Assembly: GCA_022316685.1 (NCBI GenBank)
Contig: JAKJHU010000046.1
Span: forward strand, 6,485,001-6,549,000
Reading direction: 5' to 3'
Length of the DNA stretch: 64,000 nt
Source: Progne subis subis
Taxonomy: Eukaryota > Chordata > Aves > Passeriformes > Hirundinidae
Shown: positions 25,144-37,500 of the stretch, one piece after another
Layout of the letters: every line of letters starts with the position of its first letter
Numbering within the stretch: the stretch's first letter is position 1
Position numbers and translations under genes: made by a program
Notes under the pieces: generated by a model
Told to the model about the DNA's origin: nothing
The model's database searches: none
Seen by the model: only the letters and a program-made list of their open reading frames with translations

Positions 25144-27518
25144 AATGCTGTGTTATCTTTTTTCCCCTCTTCCTGCACATTTTCCAAAATTCATTTGGTC
25201 TGAGGTTTCTAGAAATATTATGCCTGCATCTTTATCTTCTTTTTTTTGCTATCTGGCAGTTTTATGGACTTTTAGACTGTCAGTACAGACACATCATCAC
25301 CTTAATTCAGAAAGAAAATGTGCTCTTAAAGTGTGCCTTACCTGGACGGGATGTGTGTAGACCTTTTATTTAGCTAGCTGTCTACTAAGTACCTTTGCAA
25401 AAGGTGTACTGTGAAATAGTAAAGCTTTGGACCATGAGGGTGTCACACACAACAGACATAATTAGTCTTTCTAGCTTGTTTAAAAAAATATTTAGTTAAT
25501 GAATATAATTTAACTTCTCAAAACTGCAGTTACCATCCAAAATATTTTTAAAATTGGGTTCTGCAACTTATACAGGCATGTTCTGTTGCCTACACAACTC
25601 AAATTTCTTTCAGCTGCCAAAGCAAAGAAACCATTTGTTGACAGAAATAGGCGACAGTGTTTTGCTGGAGAGATTATACATAGAATAATGGTGTTAATGT
25701 CTTCTGTGTAAAGTAGACTTCAGGGCACTAGCTGTCTCCAAAGACTTTGCACATCACATAACATTTTCAAATTCTGTTTGTTTTAATATGTTAAAGTTCT
25801 CAGCACATTACCTCTGCTGCAGAGGTTACAGGATGAGGTTATAGATGAGGTTACAAAAAAATACAGACTTAAAATGTGTATACTTACCAGCCCCTGAAAA
25901 GAACTGAAACAATGAGAATAGGAACAAATCCCTCAGGTAACTGATAGGGGAAACCACCTTTCAGAGAGATTGCACCAGACAATTGGGGAAACTTAATCTT
26001 GTCTGGGAGACAAAGAAGTTTATTTCAAGCCGGGGTTTACAGTTCATCCTGGGAAAATCCAGATCCTATTGATCCATACCACTACCAAAGAATGACTAAC
26101 GTAATTAAAAATGAATGTGAACCAAAAAGAGTAAAATGCAGCACTAAACTGAAAGCTACCCGTCAAAAAACAAAGCCTCACTTTTGCCTTACATATCAAA
26201 TTAAACATTTCAAAATCACCTGCAGTCTGATGTTGCTGTGTCTCATTTACTTGCGTATAAGAAACTCAGGACAATATCTGACTCTAAAAGCGTTGCAATA
26301 TTAAACATTCTGCAATGAACACACAACACTTTTAAAATAAGGAATAAGATGAAATAGGAAACTCCATACACTAATACACCAGTATTCCAATAAAAGTATA
26401 CTACAGCTTCAATAAATTTTTACTTTCTTCTCCTTTTAAAGGATATTTTAATGGCACATAAAAGGAAAAAAAAAATTACTCGCAACATACAATATTTCTG
26501 ATTTCTACAAGAGAAAATTGTCCTCCAACTCAAAAAGGAAAATTAGCATTAAAATAAAGATTAAATTCTGACAATTCCATCCTTGTAGCTTTACAACCAA
26601 GTCCATATTTGGAAAATGCATGGAAACAAAATAGATTATTCAGATCTTAATAAGGTATGCAATAAATCATCAAAATTTTACTTTTAAAAGCCCCTCAGTT
26701 TTGCTTCTAGTAACTTAAAATGGTTTCTGCAAGTTAACTTATTGATAACCTTCAGGCAATAAAACTTTCTTACAGTGACAACAGACATATTTTGCCAAAA
26801 TACTAAAAATATCTTTAAAAATACCTATAAAAACAAGCAACCTACGCTAGCCTTGAAACTATTTTTTATTTCCTTTTGCAATCTTTATTTTCTGTTTAAT
26901 CATAATGCAACTGCAAATTGCAATACGCCCTTTTCTCCACAACATTACTCTATCTTTACTGTGCAGAAATGGCAGAAACCTAAACACCACAGCCATTTAT
27001 TACCCAGTTTCTGACACATATTGCCCTAAAATGAAGCTGGAATTCATTGATGCTGCTGTACTGGAAATACCAAATATAGCAGTTCATAAAGAATAATTGT
27101 GATTTCCTACTTAAATTTACATGTATCTCTTACTGTAGTCTTTTTTTTTTATTCTTTTCACATTTTTCTGCCTCAGGTATTTAGGTTAGAACTTGGAGGT
27201 GTGTTATATTGCCAAACATATAACAGCTGCTGTGCTTTTGAAACCCAGAAACTGGAATTATTAATAGAAAATGTCCCATTATTAGGCAGCAGGTTTAATT
27301 TCTCTAACTTTATTAAAATAATGAAGCATACGTATACCTAAAAATTTCATTGCAAAGAATAGTCATGAAAAATTATGCTTATTGCTGCTGCACTGTAAAA
27401 ATATGAGAAAATACAGTGTAATGAAGTTTTAATACTTCACTGCATCTGTCCAAATGCTCTCCAAACACATCTTTCAAGATATCCTGAATGATCAAGACGA
27501 AATTCTGAAACGTAGGAG

Positions 27519-27534
27519 GTGTGTGTGTGTGTGT
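27519..27534. repeat. (GT)8 microsatellite
   Basis: There are eight uninterrupted GT units after GGAG. This is simple sequence. Confidence 0.9.
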
Positions 27535-28396
27535 TCAGTTGGTACAACACATTTCAGTCTGATTTCCTGGCTGTTCACCTACAGAGCATTTCTGTGATGG
27601 AGAGCTGCTGACAGCAGCCTGCCTTCATTTGTTGCACGCTTTTAAAGCATTTTTAAATGCATGCAAGCCATAATGGTATATTAACAAGTAATAACTCTCA
27701 AGACAGTATGTGTTGAAGATAATTTTAAATATCTCCTTCGAAAACACAAAGGTTTTACGGAACATACAAGCCTAAACACAATTAACAGCACAGGAAATGC
27801 TGCTCTTTTCAAATTTGCTCTGTTCCAGGAAAAATTACATTAAAATGAGGAAATTCTGATGGTAATTTTTTATTTTGGCCCTGCAGATTTTTCAGAAGAA
27901 AACTCTTACTAATATTGATCAAATGAAGCTAACAGTGCTCTCTTGGAAGTCATGACCAAGGACCATTCCAATTGCTTTTACATCTATTTATTCTATTAGT
28001 TAATTTGGATATCTATAGCATGGAATACAAACACAGTCTGCTGGGAAGAAAACCTCCACTTTTAACCACTAATATGCAAGGTAAACTTGGGTGAATGAGC
28101 ATTAATGCACAATTGGTCAATATTTCAGTTTTATGTCTTCCAAAATGGTACTCCAGCGTAACACTTTGAAGCATGTATTAGTAAAAATGTAAAAATAGGT
28201 AAAGCTGACAGCTAATTTTTTGAAATACACTGTATTTTCTCAGCTTTATCTCATTCAGGTTATGACCATACCCCCCCTGATTATCTCAAACAGTTGTGCA
28301 GGTTGTTGGAAGCCAAGGGATTTTACTGTGTTTGACAAAGAGCATCCTGTGAACAGCTGAATGGTCTGCTCTGTCAGGACTATTTCTTAGCTCTCT

Positions 28397-28552
28397 TCAC
28401 TGGAAAGTCTTGTTCACTCGAGCAATCAAATAGGTGAGGTCTTCAGGAATCCTTTCAAGAAACTGGACATTTTGGTGTTTTCCAGTGTTTGGAGTACAAA
28501 AGCCAGACATTTCGACTGTTAGAACATTATCTTCTTGGTGGTACTCAGCAGC
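28397..28552 (-). CDS. Probable terminal coding exon, unrecognised protein
   Basis: On the minus strand an acceptor with a moderately T-rich tract (GCTTATTTGGTTACAG, AG at 28554-28553) is followed in phase 0 by 51 codons and a TGA at 28399-28397. The peptide begins Ala-Ala-Glu-Tyr-His-Gln-Glu-Asp. It contains Val-Leu-Thr-Val-Glu-Met and ends with an amphipathic segment, Phe-Leu-Glu-Arg-Ile-Pro-Glu-Asp-Leu, before Asn-Lys-Thr-Phe-Gln. This composition looks like real protein. A possible AATAAA polyadenylation signal on the same strand lies at 27992-27987, about 400 bases past the stop, which would suit a modest 3' UTR. I do not recognise the protein. It could be the last exon of the gene starting near 63 kb, an alternative terminal exon, or an old retrocopied fragment. 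The opposite strand is also open here (28434-28670), so the call is moderate only. Confidence 0.4.
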   Translation of the reverse strand, partial: AAEYHQEDNVLTVEMSGFCTPNTGKHQNVQFLERIPEDLTYLIARVNKTFQ

Positions 28553-31500
28553 CTGTAACCAAATAAGCACACACCAGCTGATGAAATTTTTGGCTATGTG
28601 TGTTGCTGAGTTTTGGTATTTTACAAGAACAACTAGGGCAAGGTTTATGATTAAATCTGTAGTCAATTAAATTTCATTCCCAACTTACTATTCCAGATGA
28701 TATGGATGAATACAAATACTCAACTGTAAGCTTTTCTAAATTGTAGCACCACTGAAATTTGTGAGAGACTGATGACTGTCCAGCTCAACAGGAGATGAAA
28801 CACCATTCTCATTCCAAATCCAAAACAGCTCTGTAAGAAGAAAGCTCTGCCCTACCTGAAACCAGCACAACTATCTCTCCCAAGCTTCTCTGATCTGTTG
28901 TTTGTCATTACACTCTATTGCAGTTTCTCCCTGTGGCAAACATGAAAACAACTATCTGGCATCAAACACCCAGATTCCCATAGATCCTTTCCCAGCAACT
29001 CATGATCCAACACTTTTGGCTAACAGGCAACATTCTCAAAATATGAACAGCCATCCCAGAATAAAATAAAATACAATCAAATCAAGGGTTACATATTATG
29101 ATACCTTTCTTTATACTCAACATCTTTTGGAGATGTATTTGAACATCCCTCTTCAGTGGCTTTGCAAGCCAATGCAATGGCACCTGCCACCTGGCCTGCT
29201 TGCAGCTTTACCAACAGAAGAACAACTACCACCACTTGAACATTTTGCTTAAACACAGCCATTTGGTGCAGGTTTGCATTTGTGCTCAAGAAATAGCAGT
29301 AAAGGGCTGTTTTGACAACTAATCAGCAGGAAAGCTGGAGCCATAAACACATATTCACAGTGAAATATATGCAAAAACTGAAAGAATGGCAGGGATTAAC
29401 AGTGTTCTTTATATCTTAACTTGCTCATATCTTGCTCTCTCTATGTATTTTCACATGGTGCTTAAATGTAATAACTTGCCTGCTGAGATGCTAGCTTTTG
29501 TAATGGAAAAGTTCCTTAAAATATCCCTAGACTGCTGAAACACTGTTCTGTATTTTAAAAAACTGCCTAGAAAATAAGAGGATACAGTGCCATGGTATAA
29601 TCTCAAGTGCACTTCATAACATATGAGGAATGCTATGTTGTCTTGGGGAGTGGGGGGCAGAGGCAGAGAGAAAGTGTTCCTCGAAAAACATACGCATAGT
29701 AGTCAGCACCACTACAATTTCACCCAGCACTTGACAAATATGCTATTTGCTGTAAGGCATGTGCAGGATGGTGCTGCTCACAGGTGTTGTTCATCTTTCG
29801 CCTGGGACACTATAAAGAAGAAAAACAGGAAGTGCTTTGAGAATGCAAAACCAGCAAAGTTTGTTTGCTGCAGCAGCACCCTGCATTATTTGCTATTGCA
29901 GCAGTGAGTAAAAGCAAACATCATATGCCCTCACTGCCCAGGAACCAGTGAGAGGGGTGGGAAGAGAGGACGTGATGCCAAGATACAGCCTAGCACATAG
30001 TATCACTTTCTCCATACAGTAGTAATAAATCTCCCAATTCAAACAGAAGTTGCTCTCCCTGGGGTAGGGCACATACAATCTGCCAGAGTAGGTGCATGCA
30101 TTGGAGCCTGTACAGTCCCCTTACACATCTGAAAGAAAGAACACATCACAAGAAAGAAATAAATGTCTTCAGGCATCTCTTCATCATAGGAGTCAATGCT
30201 TGTTCCAGAATACTCACACAGCTTTTCTAAAGGCCACTGATACAGTCACTATGAGAGACCCATATATTTTCCTTTTCTGCAAATGATCTTCATGTTCTAG
30301 CAATTTAGAAGAAACACCGTGATGACCTGCCCACTGTGGATACCCTTCCAGGAGCTATCTTGCCAATATCCTTTTCGCAATGTCTGCTCTCAAAAACGTT
30401 TCCAACTCTTGCGCTCTCCTTAAGGATGAGGAAGATGCAGATAGAATGTCAGGACAGAGCACAAGACAACAGTACTGTGCTACAGAGCAACAGTGCTCAC
30501 TTACTCAACAGCAAGATTTGTTAAGTATTCAGTTCTACACACTAAGCTGTAACTGGGCAACGTGGCACTGAGCAGCAGAGGACACACAGAAAACAGAGGA
30601 CTTGACTCTGGGAACATGGAAATCAGAGTCAATGGTGGCTGGAAGGTTGCCAAAAGGGTGATCAAGCACAGATGTGCCCAAACACTAATATTCATTAAGT
30701 GATGTTCTATGAACTTTCTACATCTTTGACTGCAATTACAGAATGTGCATTACCTCATCAGCCAATATTTCTTATGAACTGCACCCTGTTAAGGATGAGG
30801 ACTTCAAGAACAGAAACAGAATTTAATGAGGATCAAACTATCTTGCCCAGGCACTCCTTAAATACAGTTCAATATTATTCAGAAACATTATTAGCCATCC
30901 CTATTCAGTTCTGGTATCCACAAGTGTCTTTAGTGGTGAATTTTTTTCATTCGTTATCATCAGGAAATGATGATGCAGTTTTTAAAAAAATTAATTTGAG
31001 ATTTGGATTTAAGACAAGAAATTTTAACAGCAGGTCCAAAGTTCCAACGAGTCAGCATTTTTACTTTTGATAAAACTTGGTTGCTATTACTTACTTATTT
31101 TCCATTTCTGTAAGGTAAAGTATTAAATAGCCCTTTCCAAAGGCAAGATGGACAGAAGAAGATGGAAAAAGCAGTATGATCTAATTGGGATACAGATTTA
31201 AAACAGTATCTCCAACCCAAGAAAGTCCTGCTTTTCATGGCAGGTGTTATACTTTAGATTCAAATAACTACTAGGAAGAATCAACTTAAGATATAAAACA
31301 GAGGCTGATAAAAGGCATTAATTAACTGTCATTTGAAAGGTTTTCATAAACACTTGAAATTTCAAGTTGATTACAGAGAAAATGAAAGGATGACGCTGAA
31401 CACAACATAGGAGTTCTTCACGTTAGTCTTCAGCAATGTGAGACAATGCCCTTGTTAGTGAGAGAAACCTCTGTAATCTCAGCAGAAAAGGCCAAAAATA

Positions 31501-34500
31501 TCACTTTCAGCTGGGTCAGTTATTTATACATCTGTTGGTACAAATGTGTGCGTGAAAAAATATTCAGTTATTAATTATTTTATTACTAAGCTCACTTGCT
31601 AACTTCTTAGTTTTAAATTTTTTTATCATTTTCTAGTACTTTACAACTTATAAATGTTAGCTGTTTGCTGTTCTACACTTGTCAATTCTACATGCAGCCA
31701 GTATTCTTTTTATTTCCTGAGTGCTTATTTACTTCCTCCAAACTTTCATCAACAATATAATTTACAAACAATATGCTGCCTTAGTAACTAAATAAATTAA
31801 ATTACTCTTTTAAAGAAACATCTGTGTAATCTCCACCCAACTAATGCACACTTTGGGGTTATTTTTACTGAAAAGTTACTAGTTTTACTAGTCTGAAGGT
31901 GGGTCATATCTTTGAAAACCTGATCATGTCAACTGGAATTTCTTGGGTTATCACCTTTCAAAATTAACTATGTTTTTAACATAAAAGTATATGCACCACA
32001 CACATAATCACTTTTCAAAAATACATTCTAATAATGACTTTTGATACACCTTATTGATGAAAGAAAAAGCATTTATATAAAACTTCAGAGGTGTGTTATA
32101 AAAGCTATTTAAAACAAGAAGATGACTAGCAGGTTGAAATTTTGATTCCACATTTGATTCAAAGGTTTTAATGTAACTAATGTTATTTAATGTTATCTAA
32201 AATAGGCTAATTAGGCTTAAAACTGCCAGAAAGACTGAAATAACGTACTCAAACCATTTAGATACCAGAATATTAAATGTATCATGATTAAATTCAAAAA
32301 TCATAATTTCAATTCAAGAGAGATGAACATTTTCATTTTAAATTCCTCTTTTCATTGTAGGAGAAAGGTCTTTGGTACATCAAGCTGTAATGGGACGCTA
32401 CTTTATAACGAATCGCTGAATCTTCCAAAGGCAAGTAAGAAATTGTAAGAAATTCTAACAGAATCCACTAAAAACTGTATTTCTTATATCCTTGAAAGCT
32501 TGCTTTCTTCAAAGGTAGAAAAAGAAAAATAATACAATTAGTTCACTGAAGGTTTCAAACAAGCATCAGGTTCATATTTTTTATTTCTGAAATACTGTTG
32601 TGTGACGGGTGCATTCAATATAGGTGAACACTGAGCACTCAAAGCAGAGGCACCCAACAGCCCCCTTCCCACATCCTATTTCACCTTTTATTATTCTGTA
32701 TGTGGAGCAACAGCAAGTCTAGATTTTCTCTAAAAAACAAACAAAAACCCCAGACACATATCAGATACATGCAGAAATCTGTAAGGGTTTGTACCTTAGT
32801 ATCAACTGTATTCTTCCCATTTGAGGAAAGGCTTCCACAGAACTCACACATTTAAAAATAGCTGCATTCCCACTCATGTGAACTGATTACTTAAACAACT
32901 TTGAAAGATGAGCTTAGTTGCATATTCCTGAACTATAAACTGACAATAAGTTTTAGGGTATACAGTACAAGAAAAATCACTTAAGAGATCTCCTGTCAAC
33001 ATGATTATCTGATCATCTTAGAACCAGACAAAAAAAAAGCTAAAAATTATGGCTGTTGAAGACCATGTCTCACCACCCCTTACATGTTTGGCTTTTCATC
33101 CTCTTTCTACAGCCTCATCTCTTTGTCAAAGTTCACTATAGCTGCTTATGCCAAACTCTGGCCTTATGTGTTTTTTAAAAATATTATATTAATATGTATA
33201 CTTACATAATTGATTCAGAAAGAACACAGTCTGTTCCATGCCCATGTCCCTCATCTTAAAATTCATAAGATAGCCAGTGGTAAGGGTTAAAGGTCATAGA
33301 ACTGGCTAATTCTCTTTTTACACTGTGTGATGCTGCATCCCTGCGAGTAGAGAAACTGGTCAGAATTGCTTAAGAAGGTCTCAAGCTCAGAGGACATGTG
33401 CCAAAGCACAGACACAAAGTACATGTAATAAAACTGTCTTTGTAATTATACAATCACTATTTTTATTTGTATAAAAAAGGGCTCATAATGGGACTTTATT
33501 GTACTTTACATTCTGGATTTACGATGAAAGGTGGATCTTTTCAATCTATCAGAAAGAGTCTATAGGTCAGATCTGTAGTCAGAAACCCAAGGATTAAATA
33601 AATGTAAAGTGCAACAGAAGTTTGCTGTATCCTGAAATATTTTCATTTATAACCAACTTTAACTGATATTACAGTAAAAGATTGGTAGGCAGATTACTAC
33701 AGCTGTCAAATTTATGCATCCTACCCATGGCATACAGCTAACAAAGGAGCAAGTTTTCCTTAGCACAGGAAATCTAGTTCTCATTTTCTAATTTTATAGA
33801 CACTGAATCCATGCCTATTTGTTTGCTTGTACTTCAGCTGTTGGGTTCTTAGGGTCACATGAATAATTATAAGATTATTTTGGATAGTACTTAGGGGCCA
33901 GGAAATTCTCAGAGTTTTCATGACTGAATTGTTTGATAGACTATTAGGTCAGGATACAGAACATGATTTCATGAAACAAAATAACTGTTCTATAAAGAGG
34001 CATTTTCCACTTGAAGGGTTTTTTTAAAAATTATCCAGAAATAGAAAGGGCACAATTTCTTGCCCACAGTCACAACAGAATATTGATACTTGAACTTAGC
34101 TTTAAATTACATGCTTAATCATAGTTTACTGATAAAAAGTGAATTTTCATTCATCACTGTTCACATCGAACATTCAATAACAACCCTACAAAAAGGGCTA
34201 TCTTGTAAATTTTTAGAATAAAAATTTCGGCTAAAACTAAGCAATCACAATAATCTATCATGGTACAAGGAAGCAATTTTACTTCTGTTGGTTTCTTGGA
34301 TCAAGAACATAGTACCTGCAACACTTTTCATCTTCCCTGGTCATTTGCTGCTAACGAAGACTGTGCTGCCTCTCTAAGTGTAGGGAAGCTAAACACGTGA
34401 AGACATTGTGAACAACTAATACACAATGCTGTAACCTAAAGAAAAAACTTCCTGTTGTCCTTGTTTCCACTTGGGGTGTTCAGCTGCTGCCTCTAAATAA

Positions 34501-37500
34501 TTGTCCTGCAGAACACCGTACATTCAATTTTCACATCATATTTTTATTTTATGACACAACTTTGATGATAGCTACTTAATATACACTAATAGCCATACTT
34601 ACATTAAGACAACTGTATACTGGAATAAAACTGAACCTACAGAAGTAATTGTCACTGAAAGAGTGACAATAGACTGAAAATCACAAAATAGATAATCTAA
34701 TGTTTTGTAGTTTTCAAAAGTTCTAATTCCCTCATCATATTTAAAATGTTTTTTAAGGTAAATATGCTTGTTTTAAGAGAATGAGTGAAAAAATAGAGTG
34801 ACTGAACAAGGGAGCACATTAGTTCGGTATCTAAATTACACTTTTAAACTGTTGACGAAGTAAGTTTCTGCAGGACCAGAGTATAGTTCTCCTTTCTTTT
34901 CCCACTGGAGTAGAATGTCACTGGAGGCTTGATTTTTCAGAATTTAAGGCATCTGGCTTAAGACCAGATGAACAAAAATATTTTAAATTAACTTTCCTTA
35001 TTCTCTGGAGATTGTTACAGACCCAGGGACTAGAGTTTAGTCATCCATGAGATTTATTTTGCTTTAGCATTAGCTTCAACTAAACTTTGAATATACAACA
35101 GCTTCCTTACCAAAATTCATAGACACTCTGCTCAGTGTAATCATTTTTATAAATTGCAATTATATTGTACTGAATTACAAGCATAAGTGACCTGAGTGTA
35201 TGCTTAGCCTCACAAAATGAAGGATAAAACCTAGATTCCTATTACAGGCTTCCCTTTCATACTATCACACCAGTTCTGAAAGCACTTTGACTTATTTATC
35301 TGTAACTACATGTGCCAAATTTAGGATTCTTTAAATTTCAAAAACTTCACCGTAGTGAGATATAGTGCGCTTCAACAGCTTTGGGAGAGTTGAATACAGA
35401 TTTGTTTTGAATTAACTGCAGCAAGTTTTCACGTACATAACAAACTTCACGTACTAGAGAGAGGAAAATTTGTAATGGATGTTTCAGTTATATATTAAGC
35501 AAAAATGGTTGTTTGCTCTTGTTTTAAATAATTATCATAGAAAGATGAAAAGGCATTAAAAGCATTGTATGCTTCCATGAAACTCTTGTAGTAGCTTAAC
35601 ATTTTACTCCACTCCCAAATACTTTTAATTTGACCAGTACATTCTTAAGATCTTTAGAGGGCAGTTTTGTCACAGCATCATCATTCTGAGAATAAGCAGG
35701 AAGACTTGTTCAAACAGCACTACGATAAAAACTTGAGGCGACATCTGGGACAAAAAAAAACCCCAGAAAAACAGTACTCTATAAAGATTATATAGATCTA
35801 ATGGAGCTTTACTGTAGGACAGAATAAGCAGAGATCATTTCCAGGCCCCTCTTTTCTCAGAGTCACATCAAGGGCAATCTGTTTCATTGAGGATAAAGTT
35901 TGCATATGCTTTTTATAACAGAAATCTCATTAAATGCCAAATCTATATTAAATATATGAACCTGTTGTAATACCGGCACTGAAAAGGGCAACCCTGTGGT
36001 GAAAAATAGTAATTTCCATCTGAGACACGTACTTCTAAAACCCATTTTAAAACTGAGTAATTATATTCCACAAGTTACTCTACAAACGGTACTAACACAT
36101 TCTTCTATAGTGAAATCTGTTTATGAAGATGGAAAGACCACATGAAAACAAAATGAAGTTATGATGGAGGTCTAGCTACTTATGAAAATGTAAGATACAA
36201 AGCTTGGGCACTAGTTTGGTTTTATTAAAATGATTGATACAAAAAACACATTGGCTGAGAGTCACGACCCCTTTCTAAATTAACAAGTAAGAATGAATAA
36301 AGATGGCAACAAATACAATCCCATAAACTAAGAATGGTTTTGCTAACTGCACTCTCAATATGTGCTTCACAAATGTGTAACTGTAATTCAACATTTTGTC
36401 TAGTTTCTTTTTTTTTAATCTTCTCACTGGCTGACCATGTATTTTATTCATTTACAGGGCATTAATGCCCTGGGACTTACTAATATATCACCAAAAGCCC
36501 ATATTCACATGCTACTTAGCAATATGGTCATTTAGTAAAATGTCATTATCTGTATAAACCAGAACTCTCCTTTTTTTTTTTTAACTGTGTACACACTTTT
36601 AAAAAAGAGAAACTTCTTTCTTCCTGTGCATTTATTCTGCTTCTTGGAGAGTAAGTCCCACAACCGAATGCTGCCAGACATTACTTGTAATGTATCAAAC
36701 TTTAGTTCCCCTTTGTGTGATTTTGTAGCAGCACAAAGAAAAAATTGGTATTTGGACCATTTACTGAAACCTCAAAGCTTTGTCATAAAGTTCCCAGGTC
36801 ATTAGCTTTGAACATAATAAAGCAAACCAAACTACAAAGGTATCAGAAAGGTAAAACTACTGCAATTTAAGTGAAAGTAAGACAAGTTGTCACAGAGATA
36901 CAGAGTTTGTGTTTGTTAAGTGCAACCATCACAACTTATTTTTACTAATCATCAGAGCTTATGTACAAAAAAGAACAGTATCACGTTATTTTTTACCAGT
37001 AGGCACTTGGATCCCTCATTAACCAATCTACACAATAAATTGCTTGCACCAAGTTAAAAGAACTGTTCAGTTTCAATTCCTGAAAAATGTTGCTTTACTG
37101 GAAGACTAGTCCAATACATTTAAACATTAGACAATTTCCAAGTTTTTCAGACTCTTTGAAAGTACAACATATGTTTGAGAAAAGGAAACAATTCTCTATC
37201 GTCACTCATGGGTAGTGTAATTTTAGCTTCACATGCACATGATGGGAAAATAAGACAAAACAGTATTTTTAGCATTTATAAAAATATACATAATCATCAA
37301 ATGTCATCTGGACTGCATTTCGACTGAAGAGCTTTATATTGATTATAATGGGTGAAGCAATAGCTACAGAACTTTTTTCATTTATATTCTACTGCATATT
37401 AAAAAAAAAAGTCAAATATTTCATTTATGACTTCAATAAATTTTGTAAAAAGTATCAAGTGTTTTCTATAAATCCTTGCTGTACATGCAATATTTCTTCA

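Larger units (their letters stand above)
23501..28396. other. Noncoding between the two left exons
   Basis: Holds the AT microsatellite, the degenerate minisatellite, the GT repeat and a GC-rich patch (24438-24730). If 28397-28552 ends one gene and 23209-23500 belongs to another, the second gene's 5' exons and promoter should lie here, and the GC patch would be the best place to look. Confidence 0.5.

Noticed and set aside
30699..31070. 123-codon plus-strand ORF
   Set aside because: The ATG context is weak and the product shows no recognisable domain. It resembles the many other AT-rich chance frames.
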